Positions 1-7,862 of a stretch of 17,316 nt of DNA are shown here, one piece after another (positions within the stretch are counted from its first letter, which is position 1; each line of letters begins with the position of its first letter). Below the pieces are notes generated by a model. The model made no database searches and was not told the DNA's origin. It saw nothing but the letters and a program-made list of their open reading frames with translations. Origin of the DNA: RCC1774 sp050330855 (GTDB taxonomy: Bacteria > Cyanobacteriota > Cyanobacteriia > Thermosynechococcales > Thermosynechococcaceae). The position numbers and the translations under genes were made by a program. The stretch is from the NCBI GenBank assembly GCA_050330855.1, contig JBHJNL010000117.1, positions 1 through 17,316 on the forward strand, given 5' to 3'.

Positions 1-51
1 CAGGCAGATGGTTTTGTCCCCTGAGGTTGTTCGGGCTTTGCGCTCTTTCAT
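1..51 (-). CDS. Possible 5' end of a gene running off the left edge
   Basis: An ATG at 51 on the minus strand opens a frame that stays open for 17 codons to the window edge (MKERKARTTSGDKTICL). An AGGAG Shine-Dalgarno-like sequence lies 9 nt upstream (61-65). If real, the gene is transcribed divergently from the DUF1400 gene and the two share the 52-116 gap. The fragment is too short to assign a family. The competing reading is a plus-strand frame ending with TGA at 65-67, which could be the C-terminus of an upstream gene; the two cannot be separated from this window. Confidence 0.3.
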   Translation of the reverse strand, partial: MKERKARTTSGDKTICL

Positions 52-116
52 CGCTTTCTGCTCCTGAACTCTGCCTTATTTTCCCATTTTAACAAGCACA
101 AACTAATTTAGAACCA

Positions 117-785
117 GTGTCATTATCGCGCCTAGGTTTTGTGCGCCGATTTGGAATCCCCAAAATAGCCGCACTGGCTAGTGTTGTTCTTGTCTCTACG
201 GCGACCGTCCTGTGTCCCAGTCGCCCTGCTGCTGCCGCTCAGAAGGTGGTGTTTACCTATCGAAACTTCGGCCAGACGCTGACGGTGGATGAACTGGAAA
301 CCTTTGCTAATACCGGAAAAGCCTCCTCTAAGGTGAAGTTCTTTTTAGGGGTGTCAGGACAAGATCCTGAACGGGCACGCAAGTTTATGACCCAAGAGGC
401 CAAGATTAGCCTGAAGCTGGCAGACCGATTGCTCAATATTGTTCCGGGAGAATACGTGCTGTTCCAAACGGGGCAGGTCATGCATACCCCTGCTCGTCGG
501 GCTAATATCCAGGCGCTGCGCTCGGCGATTATTCTGTCGCTCAGCGATGATAGCAAAATCTCTTTTATCGAGTTTTTGAAGCGCTACCCCACCAATGATT
601 TAACCGTGGATGGCTACCGGCTTGCCAAGACGGCAAACCGGGCTACTAAATTTATTGATCGTGCCAACGTGGATTTTAAAGTGCCAATTGCGATCGCAAC
701 CGATCTGATCGAGACCTTTGTCTGTGACTGCGAACCTGGGCCGTCTGCCCAAACCGCGCCCCCATCATCTGCGGTATCTCCCTAG
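117..785 (+). CDS. Secreted stand-alone DUF1400 domain protein
   Basis: 222-residue protein starting at GTG 117, the first start after an in-frame TAA at 90-92; GTG 141 (VRRFGIPK) is an alternative. Residues 1-41 look like a Sec signal peptide: basic N-region (VRRFGIPK), hydrophobic core (ALASVVLVSTATVLC) and an AAA-A cleavage context. The mature part matches the cyanobacterial DUF1400 pattern: a YRNFGQTLTVDELETFANTG opening, a LLNIVPGEYVLFQTGQ segment, an ALRSAIILS helix and FLKRYPTNDLTVDG near residue 160. In many cyanobacteria this domain precedes an alpha/beta-hydrolase domain, but here the protein ends after DUF1400 with a Pro/Ser-rich tail. It therefore has no catalytic domain of its own, and its role is unknown. 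It converges with the DUF6544-type gene, leaving 72 bp between stops with no clear terminator. Confidence 0.8.
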   Translation: MSLSRLGFVRRFGIPKIAALASVVLVSTATVLCPSRPAAAAQKVVFTYRNFGQTLTVDELETFANTGKASSKVKFFLGVSGQDPERARKFMTQEAKISLKLADRLLNIVPGEYVLFQTGQVMHTPARRANIQALRSAIILSLSDDSKISFIEFLKRYPTNDLTVDGYRLAKTANRATKFIDRANVDFKVPIAIATDLIETFVCDCEPGPSAQTAPPSSAVSP

Positions 786-857
786 AGATAAACCTGTTCC
801 TAGTTCTTGCAAATCTTATTGACAAGGGGGACTCATCTCTCTTCTCAAGCGTGAAAC

Positions 858-1745
858 TCATCCTATCGCAACTGGGTGCGCCAGTTGCGTCGCTGCTTGC
901 AGGATAGTTTTTGAATCCCCTTCTGGATCAACTTCCAGTTGAGTAATGCGACCCCGCCAATAACAATAGGGACCGTCCTCAAGCAACCAGCTCACCTCCC
1001 CCCACGTCGGTATTCGATAGCCTTCTAATACTTTGTAATCCGAAAAAGTCCCGAACCAAGGCGTCTCAATCTCTTGATCACCCACCAGGCGCGGTCGATC
1101 CGGTGCACTGCTGCGAATAATATCCCCGTCCTGATTGAAATCGAAACGCACAGCCACTCGTTTTTGCCCCGCTTCAACAGAAACTTCTATGGCGGATGGG
1201 TTGAGTTCACACCACTGCAGGGAGCCATTATCAAGGAGAGCATCGGGGCAAAAGATCAGTTCCGATAGATAGCGCATCAGTTCTCCCCTGTCTGTACCCG
1301 CCCCTGCTGCCTTGGCAAGGGGAATAGAGCCTAATAGCTTCGCCTCTAAATATCCTTTACCTTCGATATAGCTATCGATCACCATTATCTTGATGCGAGG
1401 GGCTGCGCGAAATATGGCTCGCCAGACAAATCCCGGTTGCTGAATCGCAATGTCTTGAATGGCGGTAAAGGGCATCCATTGCCCTTGCTTAGACAGGCGC
1501 ATTTCACCCGTTTGGTGAATTCGCACCGTTTTGGGTCGGTGCGCAGACGAAGGACGGGACCGGAAGACGAAGTCACGAATCAGCATGGGTGGCACAGCGG
1601 GTGACTTGCTAGAGCGAAGAGCTGTGAGTCTTGCACACTGTTGATCGCCCAAGATCTGGAACCGCCAACTCAACCAGATATGCACAATGATCAGTGCGGC
1701 TACGCCTGCCCATAGAAGGTTGACACCGAAAGAGAGACTAATCAT
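858..1745 (-). CDS. Membrane-anchored DUF6544-type protein
   Basis: The start is placed at ATG 1745 (MISLSFGVNL, 295 residues) because AGGAAGG at 1751-1757 sits 5 nt upstream; a GTG at 1766 would add seven residues that overlap this ribosome binding site. Residues ~3-27 form one transmembrane segment (FGVNLLWAGVAALIIVHIWL). The rest resembles the DUF6544 (or related DUF6920) family: an HQTGEMR / W.PF.A.Q beta-rich region, GELMRYLSELIFCPDALL, RFDFNQDGDI, TPWFGTFSDYKVLEGYRIPT, WLLEDGPYCYWRGRI. The family has no established function. It lies 151 bp downstream of treS on the same strand, but a hairpin in that gap suggests they need not be co-transcribed. The family call is from pattern recall and is less certain than the existence of the gene. 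Confidence 0.75.
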   Translation of the reverse strand: MISLSFGVNLLWAGVAALIIVHIWLSWRFQILGDQQCARLTALRSSKSPAVPPMLIRDFVFRSRPSSAHRPKTVRIHQTGEMRLSKQGQWMPFTAIQDIAIQQPGFVWRAIFRAAPRIKIMVIDSYIEGKGYLEAKLLGSIPLAKAAGAGTDRGELMRYLSELIFCPDALLDNGSLQWCELNPSAIEVSVEAGQKRVAVRFDFNQDGDIIRSSAPDRPRLVGDQEIETPWFGTFSDYKVLEGYRIPTWGEVSWLLEDGPYCYWRGRITQLEVDPEGDSKTILQAATQLAHPVAIG

Positions 1746-1815
1746 GATACCCTTCCTACCCGTCACGTTTATCTTTACCCTAAAAAAAATCTTGAGGAAT
1801 TCGTGAGGCAGCCTG

Positions 1816-1851
1816 AAATCTTCGTTGTGGGGGAACCGACGACGAAGATTT
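1816..1851 (-). terminator. Hairpin between treS and the DUF6544-type gene
   Basis: AAATCTTCGT (1816-1825) and ACGAAGATTT (1842-1851) are perfect 10-nt inverted repeats with a 16-nt loop. Inner G/C stretches could extend the stem imperfectly. It lies 46 bp beyond the treS stop. There is no U-tract directly after the stem on the minus strand, although a T8 run follows about 26 nt later (1782-1789). A treS terminator or a processing hairpin is possible; an intrinsic terminator is not proven. Confidence 0.4.
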
Positions 1852-1896
1852 TCTTGACCTACCTTACAGAGATGCTCGGCTTTTATCGTACAGGGG

Positions 1897-4800
1897 CTAT
1901 AGCTTCAGTAACGCCTCAAGACGTGAAAGGGGGTGCTTGACCTGTTCAGGATGATACTTCAGCTCATAATCCAGCACAGAAATCAATTTTTCCAGACGAT
2001 AAAAGTTCAGTAGAAGCTGAAGTTCTGCCATCGACTTGGGTAAGTACTTTCCTGCTTTAGCCGCCGGAAGATAGGTCTGTAGAAAAGCAACGCCAGACCA
2101 CTGGGCACAGAACGATGACCATTTTTCCATCAAGGGCAACTGTTCTGGTGAGATGATGCCACTGTCGAGTTCATGGTTGAGGGCGACATGGCTAGAGCTA
2201 TAAAAAGACTCCAGCATACTGGCAATATCGCTGAGTGGAGAGCGCTTCATGCGACGTTCGCTCAGGGGACGGGCCGAATCACCTTCAAAGTCAATGATGA
2301 TAAAGTCTTTCCCGGTGTAAAGCACCTCTTCAAGGGCATAGTGACTATGACAGCGAGTCCGCAGTGCCGTAATTTTATGCTCTAAGATCTGCTTGAATTG
2401 CGCGAGCAAAGCCTCTTTTTGGCTCAGCAACTGCTGGGCTAGAGGCTGACTGTCGGCAGGAAGTTGCTTCAGTTTTTTCTTCAGACTTACTAGCACCTGC
2501 CCGGACTGATTACGCATGGATTGATAGAGCGATCGCTGATAAAAAGAGGAAAAGGCTTCCGGGGCAAAATCAGGATTGCTATCGTCTGAAGCTAGGGCAA
2601 GATGAAACTCTGCCGTCCGTTGACCGAGCAGTTCAGCAGCCCTGAGCAGATTGCCCCCCAGATGTTCTTGAACCAGTTCAGGCATTTCGACCTTCAACAG
2701 TTTTGTCAAGGCGGAGGGCGGCATGGGGATATCGTCAATGTCTAAGGTGGTGACCGCCACCAGCTCAAAAAAGTCACGGTGACTGTCGAGGCTATAGGAC
2801 CAGGCATCCCGAATATCGGGAACGTACTGACGCAATACCCCCAGCGTAATGGGTTGAGTTTTAGACCGTTGATATTCTATGGCTCCGGCTACGGGCACTA
2901 AGTGTTCCGGCTGGGGCAATCCGTGCTGCCTTGATGATTGAGTTAAAAAGCGTCCCATCTCTAGGTCGGGGTTGATGCCTTCTTCAATGCGGCGGAATAA
3001 TTTGAGCAGGAGGCGATCTCCATAGATAATAGACGTATTGCTTTGTTTACCCGCAAACAAATAAGGACTAAGCTGAGTGGTCTGTTTTGCAGCCTCTTCA
3101 CCGCAAAGCTCTGCAAATACATCGGTGGTGCTGGTGGTGAGAGTTCCCTGCAGCCCTTTGAAGTTCTGGTGAGCACCCAGGGCTTCCAGCAGCAGACGCG
3201 GAAACGCCGGATTGATGGTCGCGTTATACAGAACGCCCTTACCCTTCGTCGTCTGAATTTGCGCGACAACGGACTCCATCTGATTGCTAAATTTCTCACT
3301 CTCTAAATCATCGGCTTCATAGGCAAGGTAGAGAACATAGGTTTCTGGGTCGCCCACCACGTAGTCCACCTGCAAAAAGACCACCTGGGTTTCTAACTCA
3401 GACTCTGGCCCCGTCAGGGAAATCGCTTCCGTAATATGGGTGTTTTGCATGACTCGGTTTTTACCTGTAAACCAGCGACAGGAGCAGAGGTAGTCGGGTA
3501 AGAGTGCCTCTAGGGCCGCCTTGGGTTCCGGTTGGGTGAAAATCGACGGCCAGCGCTTACCTACCACCAAGGTGGGAACATCACTGGGCGTTCGATAGGG
3601 GCAGGTCAGATTAGGTTTAGCCTGCAGGCTAAACCAATAAAATCCATAGGGACTGAGGCTCAGAGAGTAGGGCGATTCACTGATCACCGGAAACTCACTG
3701 CGGCCAAAAATCTCAACGGGCACCATACCCTGGGCAATGGATAAATCGAGTTCTACGTTTTGAACAAAGCGCGATAGATTCCCCACAAAGAGTAGGTGCT
3801 CCCCCCGGTAGGTCCGCAGAAAAGCCAGTACCTTGTGATTATCGGGGTAGAGGAACTCAAAGGTGCCCCGTCCAAAGGCTTTGTAGCGCTTTCTTACCGC
3901 AATAAGGCGCTTCATCCACCACAGTAGTGAGTTGGGGTTGCTACGCTGGGTCTCGACGTTAATCGCTTCATAGTGATATTCAGGGTCTAGAATAATCGGC
4001 TCATATAGCCGCTGGGGATTGGTTTTACTAAAGCCAGCGTTGCGGTCTGCACTCCACTGCATGGGGGTGCGTACCCCGTTGCGATCGCCCAGATAAATAT
4101 TGTCGCCCATGCCGAGTTCGTCCCCGTAGTAGAGCACCGGGGTTCCGGGCAGCGACATCAGCAGGGCGTTCATGAGTTCAATCTTGCGTCGGTTGTTGCC
4201 CAGCAATGGAGCCAGCCGACGGCGAATCCCTAGATTGAGTCGGGCCTGGGTGTCTTGGGCATAGACCCGATACATATAGTCGCGGTCTTCATCGCTAACC
4301 ATTTCTAGCGTCAGTTCGTCGTGGTTGCGTAGAAACAGCGCCCACTGGCAGTTATCGGGAATATGGGGTGTCTGCTGCAGAATATCGATCAGGGGAAAGT
4401 TATCTTCCATCTGAATCGCCATGAACAGGCGTGGCATCAGCGGGAAGTGAAAGTTCATGTGGCACTCGTCACCGGCACCGTAGTACTCCACCGCATCTTC
4501 GGGCCATTGATTGGCTTCGGCCAACAACATCCGATTAGGGAAGTTTTGATCGACGTGCTGACGCAATTGCTTTAAAAAGGCATGGGTGTCTGGCAGATTC
4601 TCACAGTTGGTCCCCTCTTCAACACATAGATAGGGCACAGCATCTAAGCGCAGACCATCTACCCCCATCGCCAACCAAAAATCGACGACTTCAAAAATCG
4701 CCTTCTGCACTTCAGGGCTTTCGTAGTTCAAATCAGGCTGGTGGGAATAAAACCGATGCCAAAAATAGGCTTTAGTCACTGGATCCCAAGTCCAGTTGGA

Positions 4801-5265
4801 CTGCTCAAAATCTTGAAAGATGATCCGAACTTCGGGGTACTTGGTGGGGGTATCGCTCCAGACATAGAAGTCTCGCTCTTTACTGCCCTCTGGGGCGCGT
4901 CTGGCCCGCTGAAACCAAGGATGCTGATCTGAGGTGTGGTTAACAATCAGCTCAATAATGACGCGAATTCCGCGTTCGTGAGCCGCTTCTAGACATTCTT
5001 GAAAGTCGTCTAGATTGCCGTAAATAGGATTGACGCTATTGTAGTCAGAAATATCGTAGCCGTCGTCCCGCAAAGGCGACGGAAAAAAAGGCAGCACCCA
5101 AATGGCGGTCACCCCTAGATCTTGAATGTAGTCGAGTCGTTCGGTTAACCCCCGAAAGTCACCAATGCCATCCCCATCACTGTCGGCAAAGGCTCGCACC
5201 GGTACTTCATAGATAATGGCGTCTTTAAACCAGAGTGGATCATCGGTCAGGAGGGCATTCTGCAT
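1897..5265 (-). CDS. treS: Trehalose synthase / maltokinase fusion (TreS-Mak), kinase half catalytically degenerate
   Basis: 1122 residues, the usual size for TreS-Mak fusions. Residues ~10-550 are a GH13 trehalose synthase (maltose alpha-D-glucosyltransferase), which interconverts maltose and trehalose. It has a complete active site: nucleophile D208 in GVDGLRLDAV, acid/base E250 in LLAEANQWPED, and D316 in FLRNHDELT. LYYGDELGMGDNIYLGDRNG and RTPMQWSADRNAGFS are typical of the family. Residues ~590-1122 are a maltokinase-type kinase: SNTSIIYGDRLLLKLFRR (~742-759, K755 as ATP-binding lysine), EEGINPDLEMGRFL, and IDFEGDSARPLSERR (991-1005). The catalytic loop is abnormal: HSHYALEE (973-980) stands where the family has HGD(L/Y)HLGQ, so the catalytic Asp, the Gly and the metal-binding Gln are all changed. 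The codons at 2326-2349 read this unambiguously and the frame is open on both sides. TreS activity is expected; maltose phosphorylation is doubtful. The gene is divergent from malQ with a 153-bp shared upstream region. Confidence 0.95.
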   Translation of the reverse strand: MQNALLTDDPLWFKDAIIYEVPVRAFADSDGDGIGDFRGLTERLDYIQDLGVTAIWVLPFFPSPLRDDGYDISDYNSVNPIYGNLDDFQECLEAAHERGIRVIIELIVNHTSDQHPWFQRARRAPEGSKERDFYVWSDTPTKYPEVRIIFQDFEQSNWTWDPVTKAYFWHRFYSHQPDLNYESPEVQKAIFEVVDFWLAMGVDGLRLDAVPYLCVEEGTNCENLPDTHAFLKQLRQHVDQNFPNRMLLAEANQWPEDAVEYYGAGDECHMNFHFPLMPRLFMAIQMEDNFPLIDILQQTPHIPDNCQWALFLRNHDELTLEMVSDEDRDYMYRVYAQDTQARLNLGIRRRLAPLLGNNRRKIELMNALLMSLPGTPVLYYGDELGMGDNIYLGDRNGVRTPMQWSADRNAGFSKTNPQRLYEPIILDPEYHYEAINVETQRSNPNSLLWWMKRLIAVRKRYKAFGRGTFEFLYPDNHKVLAFLRTYRGEHLLFVGNLSRFVQNVELDLSIAQGMVPVEIFGRSEFPVISESPYSLSLSPYGFYWFSLQAKPNLTCPYRTPSDVPTLVVGKRWPSIFTQPEPKAALEALLPDYLCSCRWFTGKNRVMQNTHITEAISLTGPESELETQVVFLQVDYVVGDPETYVLYLAYEADDLESEKFSNQMESVVAQIQTTKGKGVLYNATINPAFPRLLLEALGAHQNFKGLQGTLTTSTTDVFAELCGEEAAKQTTQLSPYLFAGKQSNTSIIYGDRLLLKLFRRIEEGINPDLEMGRFLTQSSRQHGLPQPEHLVPVAGAIEYQRSKTQPITLGVLRQYVPDIRDAWSYSLDSHRDFFELVAVTTLDIDDIPMPPSALTKLLKVEMPELVQEHLGGNLLRAAELLGQRTAEFHLALASDDSNPDFAPEAFSSFYQRSLYQSMRNQSGQVLVSLKKKLKQLPADSQPLAQQLLSQKEALLAQFKQILEHKITALRTRCHSHYALEEVLYTGKDFIIIDFEGDSARPLSERRMKRSPLSDIASMLESFYSSSHVALNHELDSGIISPEQLPLMEKWSSFCAQWSGVAFLQTYLPAAKAGKYLPKSMAELQLLLNFYRLEKLISVLDYELKYHPEQVKHPLSRLEALLKL

Positions 5266-5418
5266 AGGGCTGGCGTTAAAAAGATTAGAACGTGGGCATT
5301 ACTTGCACCCACTCTAGGCTTAGAGAAACCAGGAGCGGACCATTTAAGGCTTTCAAGATTCACGCAAGAAGACTATTGTACAAGGGATACTCTGTCTGAG
5401 CTGCAACGATAACAACCT
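5266..5418. promoter_or_regulatory. Divergent treS / malQ upstream region
   Basis: This 153-bp gap must hold the promoters of both treS (minus) and malQ (plus). A weak malQ promoter candidate is TTCAAG (5352-5357), 16 nt, TATTGT (5374-5379). A small inverted repeat GTGGG...CCCAC with an 11-nt spacer lies near 5292-5312 on the treS side. No convincing -35/-10 pair is seen for treS. The role follows from gene orientation rather than from strong motifs. Confidence 0.4.
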
Positions 5419-6912
5419 ATGGAATTTTCTCGCGCCAGTGGTATTTTGCTGCACCCCACCAGCCTACCCAGCCGATTTGGCATCGGCGATCTGGGTTCTG
5501 CGGCCTATCAATTTATCGATTTCTTGAACGCTAGCGGTCAGACACTCTGGCAGATTTTGCCCCTAGGACCCACGGGCTACGAACATTCACCCTACACGAT
5601 GAATTTCAGTGCCTTTGCAGGCAATCCGCTCATGATTGACCTAGATGCGTTGGCAGCAGAGGGCTTACTGGAGGCACAGAGCCTAGAGCCGCTTGACATT
5701 CCCCCAGAGCGAGTCAGCTTCTCGCGGGTCATTCCCCACAAGATGCGGTATCTGCAAGAGGCCTGCGATCGCTTCTCCCCAACCCCTGCCTTTGAGCAAT
5801 TCTGCCAAGAACAAGCCAGTTGGCTCGATGACTATGTGCTATTCATGGCCTTGCTAGAGGCCCATGATGGTAAAGATTGGCATACCTGGGACCGTGACAT
5901 TGCCCGCCGCGATCCTGACGCGCTCAAGGCAAAATCGGAACAACTCAAAGACCGCATTGCATTTCATCAATTTATCCAGTTCAAGTTTTTTGAGCAGTGG
6001 ATGAAGCTGAGAGCCTACGCCAACGAACGCCAGATTCAAATCATTGGCGACATCTCGATTTACGTTTGCCACAATAGCGCTGATGTATGGGCGAACCCTG
6101 ACATTTTTCAGCTTGATCCTGAGACCTTAGCTCCGGCCTATATTGCGGGCGTTCCCCCCGACTACTTCAGCGCCACCGGCCAGCTTTGGGGAAATCCGGT
6201 GTACGACTGGGATCGCTTAGTAGAAACCGAGTTTGCCTGGTGGGTGGAGCGATTTCGGGCCACGCTGCAGTACGTCGATATTGTCCGTGTCGATCACTTT
6301 CGTGGGTTTGAAGCCTACTGGCGGGTACCGGGGGGGGATGAGACGGCGATGAATGGGGAGTGGATTCCTACTCCTGGCGTCGAGTTTTTTGAAACCCTTA
6401 AAGCAAAGCTCGGCGATCTGCCCATGTTTGCCGAAGATCTGGGCATTATCACCCCTGAAGTGGAGGAACTGCGCGATCGCTTTGGCTTCCCTGGGATGCG
6501 AATTTTGCTGTTTGCCTTTGGCGGTGATCCTGCTAATCCCTATCTACCGCACAACTACATTGAGAATGCGGTCGTTTACACCGGCACCCACGATAATGAC
6601 ACCACAATAGGCTGGCTGCAGCAGGCCAGTGAGGCTGAACGGCAGTTCTTGGGCCAGTATCTTGGATTATCGGAGGGCACAGAGGTCGCTGATATCAACT
6701 GGTCGCTGATTCGCATTGCGCTCGCTTCTGTGGCGAATTCTGTCATTATTCCTTTGCAAGATCTTTTAGATCTCGATAATCAATCCCGGATGAATGATCC
6801 TAGCGTGAGTGCGGGGAACTGGCGATGGCGCTATGCCCGTGCAGACTTGCTAACGCCAGCACTGAGCCAGCGACTACTGCAGCTCACGAAACTCTATAGT
6901 CGAACTCCCTAA
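5419..6912 (+). CDS. malQ: 4-alpha-glucanotransferase (amylomaltase, GH77)
   Basis: 497 residues, full length for bacterial amylomaltase. The enzyme transfers alpha-1,4-glucan segments between malto-oligosaccharides, consuming maltose and short chains and releasing glucose. The N-terminus RASGILLHPTSLPSRFGIGD and LGPTGYEHSPY (49-59) are diagnostic. The catalytic triad is present: nucleophile D292 (VRVDHFRGFEAYW), acid/base E339 (MFAEDLGIIT), and D392 (YTGTHDNDTT). These positions agree closely with the known amylomaltase triad (D293/E340/D395 in Thermus aquaticus). The segment 210-224 reads GDISIYVCHNSADVW, where most homologues have GDIPI(Y/F)VAHDSADVW, so three normally conserved positions vary. 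The gene is divergent from treS and next to treYZ, so it probably supplies or trims chains for TreY and disposes of maltose. ATG 5419 is the natural start; no strong Shine-Dalgarno is visible. Confidence 0.95.
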   Translation: MEFSRASGILLHPTSLPSRFGIGDLGSAAYQFIDFLNASGQTLWQILPLGPTGYEHSPYTMNFSAFAGNPLMIDLDALAAEGLLEAQSLEPLDIPPERVSFSRVIPHKMRYLQEACDRFSPTPAFEQFCQEQASWLDDYVLFMALLEAHDGKDWHTWDRDIARRDPDALKAKSEQLKDRIAFHQFIQFKFFEQWMKLRAYANERQIQIIGDISIYVCHNSADVWANPDIFQLDPETLAPAYIAGVPPDYFSATGQLWGNPVYDWDRLVETEFAWWVERFRATLQYVDIVRVDHFRGFEAYWRVPGGDETAMNGEWIPTPGVEFFETLKAKLGDLPMFAEDLGIITPEVEELRDRFGFPGMRILLFAFGGDPANPYLPHNYIENAVVYTGTHDNDTTIGWLQQASEAERQFLGQYLGLSEGTEVADINWSLIRIALASVANSVIIPLQDLLDLDNQSRMNDPSVSAGNWRWRYARADLLTPALSQRLLQLTKLYSRTP

Positions 6913-6930
6913 GCGATCACCAGCGATGAC

Positions 6931-6991
6931 AAAGCTGTCTGACTAGATTTAGGGTTTGCCCAAGGCAAGTTTCAGTTTGGACAGAGCTTTA
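6931..6991 (+). terminator. Imperfect nested hairpin downstream of malQ
   Basis: An outer imperfect pairing of AAAGCTGTC (near 6931) with GACAGAGCTTT (near 6981) encloses a small perfect hairpin, TTGCC-caa-GGCAA (6956-6968). It begins about 20 bp after the malQ stop and is followed by AATCC rather than a T-run. A malQ terminator is a reasonable guess. The rest of the 6913-7072 gap shows no gene. Confidence 0.3.
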
Positions 6992-7072
6992 ATCCTCTAG
7001 ACATATGATACCAATGCTATCCGTAGGTGAGAATAGTGAGATTGATTTCCTGGTGCAGGAACTGAGTCTGTC

Positions 7073-7648
7073 ATGCCCAACCTTTACATCATTGGTGGAG
7101 CTAATGGCTCAGAAAAAACGACTGTAGCCTTGAGTTTATTGCCGACATTATTGGGAGTATTTGAATACGTCAACGCAGATGCTATTGCGACGGGACTGTC
7201 TCCCCTCAACCCAGAAGCAATGGCGATGCAGTCTGGTCGATTGATGCTGAAGCGAATTAAGGCTTTGGCAGATGTGAAAGCTGATTTTGCCTTTGAGACC
7301 ACCTTAGCCGCCAAAAGCTTTGTCCCTTTCTTGAGAAAGTGCAAGACCAAAGGCTACACCATCAATCTGATGTATTTTTGGCTTCGAAGCCAAGACTTGG
7401 CTATTGAACGAGTCGCTAGACGAGTCGCCAGCGGTGGGCACTCTATCCCTGAAGCTGACATTCGGAGACGGTATCAGCGAGGCATAAGGAATCTGTTCAA
7501 CCTTTACTTGCCCCTGTGTGATGGGTGGATGGTCTTTGATAACTCCGACCCTGCACCAAAACTGATTGCTGAAGCTATCATAGATGAACCGTCAACGATT
7601 TACGGAGAAGGAACGTGGCAGCAAATCTGCAAGGAACTTGATGGATAA
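7073..7648 (+). CDS. Zeta-toxin-like P-loop ATPase (COG4185 type) with altered Walker A
   Basis: 191 residues. The protein resembles the zeta-toxin / predicted ABC-type ATPase family, small P-loop kinases often found in two-gene modules in cyanobacteria. Supporting motifs: NLYIIGGANGSEKTT at the N-terminus, YVNADAIATGLSPLNPE (~39-55), FAFETTLAAKSF (~81-92), and the arginine-rich IERVARRVASGGHSIPEADI / RRRYQRGIRNL. The Walker A should read GxNGxGK(T/S)T; here it is G9-A-N-G-S-E14-K-T-T, with GAA at 7112-7114. One G-to-A change at 7113 would turn GGA into GAA, so the phosphate-binding loop is probably impaired. Start ATG 7073 has AGGA 12 nt upstream, a rather long spacing. The last codons overlap the start of the next gene, so the two form an operon. 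It sits between malQ and treY, an insertion within the trehalose block. Confidence 0.8.
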   Translation: MPNLYIIGGANGSEKTTVALSLLPTLLGVFEYVNADAIATGLSPLNPEAMAMQSGRLMLKRIKALADVKADFAFETTLAAKSFVPFLRKCKTKGYTINLMYFWLRSQDLAIERVARRVASGGHSIPEADIRRRYQRGIRNLFNLYLPLCDGWMVFDNSDPAPKLIAEAIIDEPSTIYGEGTWQQICKELDG

Positions 7649-7820
7649 CCAAGAGATGGCAATCCTTCATCGGAGAATTGAGCAAGGTGTAAAAGTTGCA
7701 GTTGCACAGGCTCTTGATCGACACCGGAGATTAGGTGAATCGATTGCGGTCTGGCATGACGGAAAAGTTGTGACTCTTCCGCCAGACCAAATACCCGTCA
7801 TAGAAAATGATTCAGTTTAA
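7641..7820 (+). CDS. Small partner protein of the zeta-like gene (putative antitoxin)
   Basis: 59 residues from ATG 7641, overlapping the upstream stop (ATGGATAA), with AAGGA at 7631-7635 as ribosome binding site 5 nt before the start. An upstream in-frame ATG at 7584 would lie deep inside the previous gene and is rejected. The protein has an amphipathic N-terminal helix (MAILHRRIEQGVKVAVAQAL) followed by RHRRLGESIAVWHDGKVVTL and a PPDQI ending. Small proteins with this 'GESIA...DGKVV.L' layout are common next to zeta-like ATPases in cyanobacteria, so an antitoxin or accessory role is inferred from overlap and position only. No DNA-binding fold is evident. Confidence 0.75.
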   Translation: MDNQEMAILHRRIEQGVKVAVAQALDRHRRLGESIAVWHDGKVVTLPPDQIPVIENDSV

Positions 7821-7862
7821 AACAGTTGAAAGCTCAGCATCAAGAGGTAGCCAGTTTCCCCC

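Noticed and set aside
2..67. Plus-strand C-terminal coding fragment ending at TGA 65-67
   Set aside because: It is only 21 codons with no recognisable motif, and competes with a minus-strand start that has a ribosome binding site. It is recorded as an alternative, not a feature.
1782..1789. T8 run on the minus strand as a perfect intrinsic terminator for treS
   Set aside because: No stem directly abuts the T-run; the only good hairpin (1816-1851) is about 26 nt away.
2961..3299. 112-codon minus-strand open frame inside treS
   Set aside because: It is an alternative frame of the clearly coding TreS-Mak gene, with arginine-rich, low-plausibility composition.
5378..5390. NtcA-like site GTA...TAC upstream of malQ
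   Set aside because: The spacer is 7 nt rather than the required 8, and the flanking bases give no further support.
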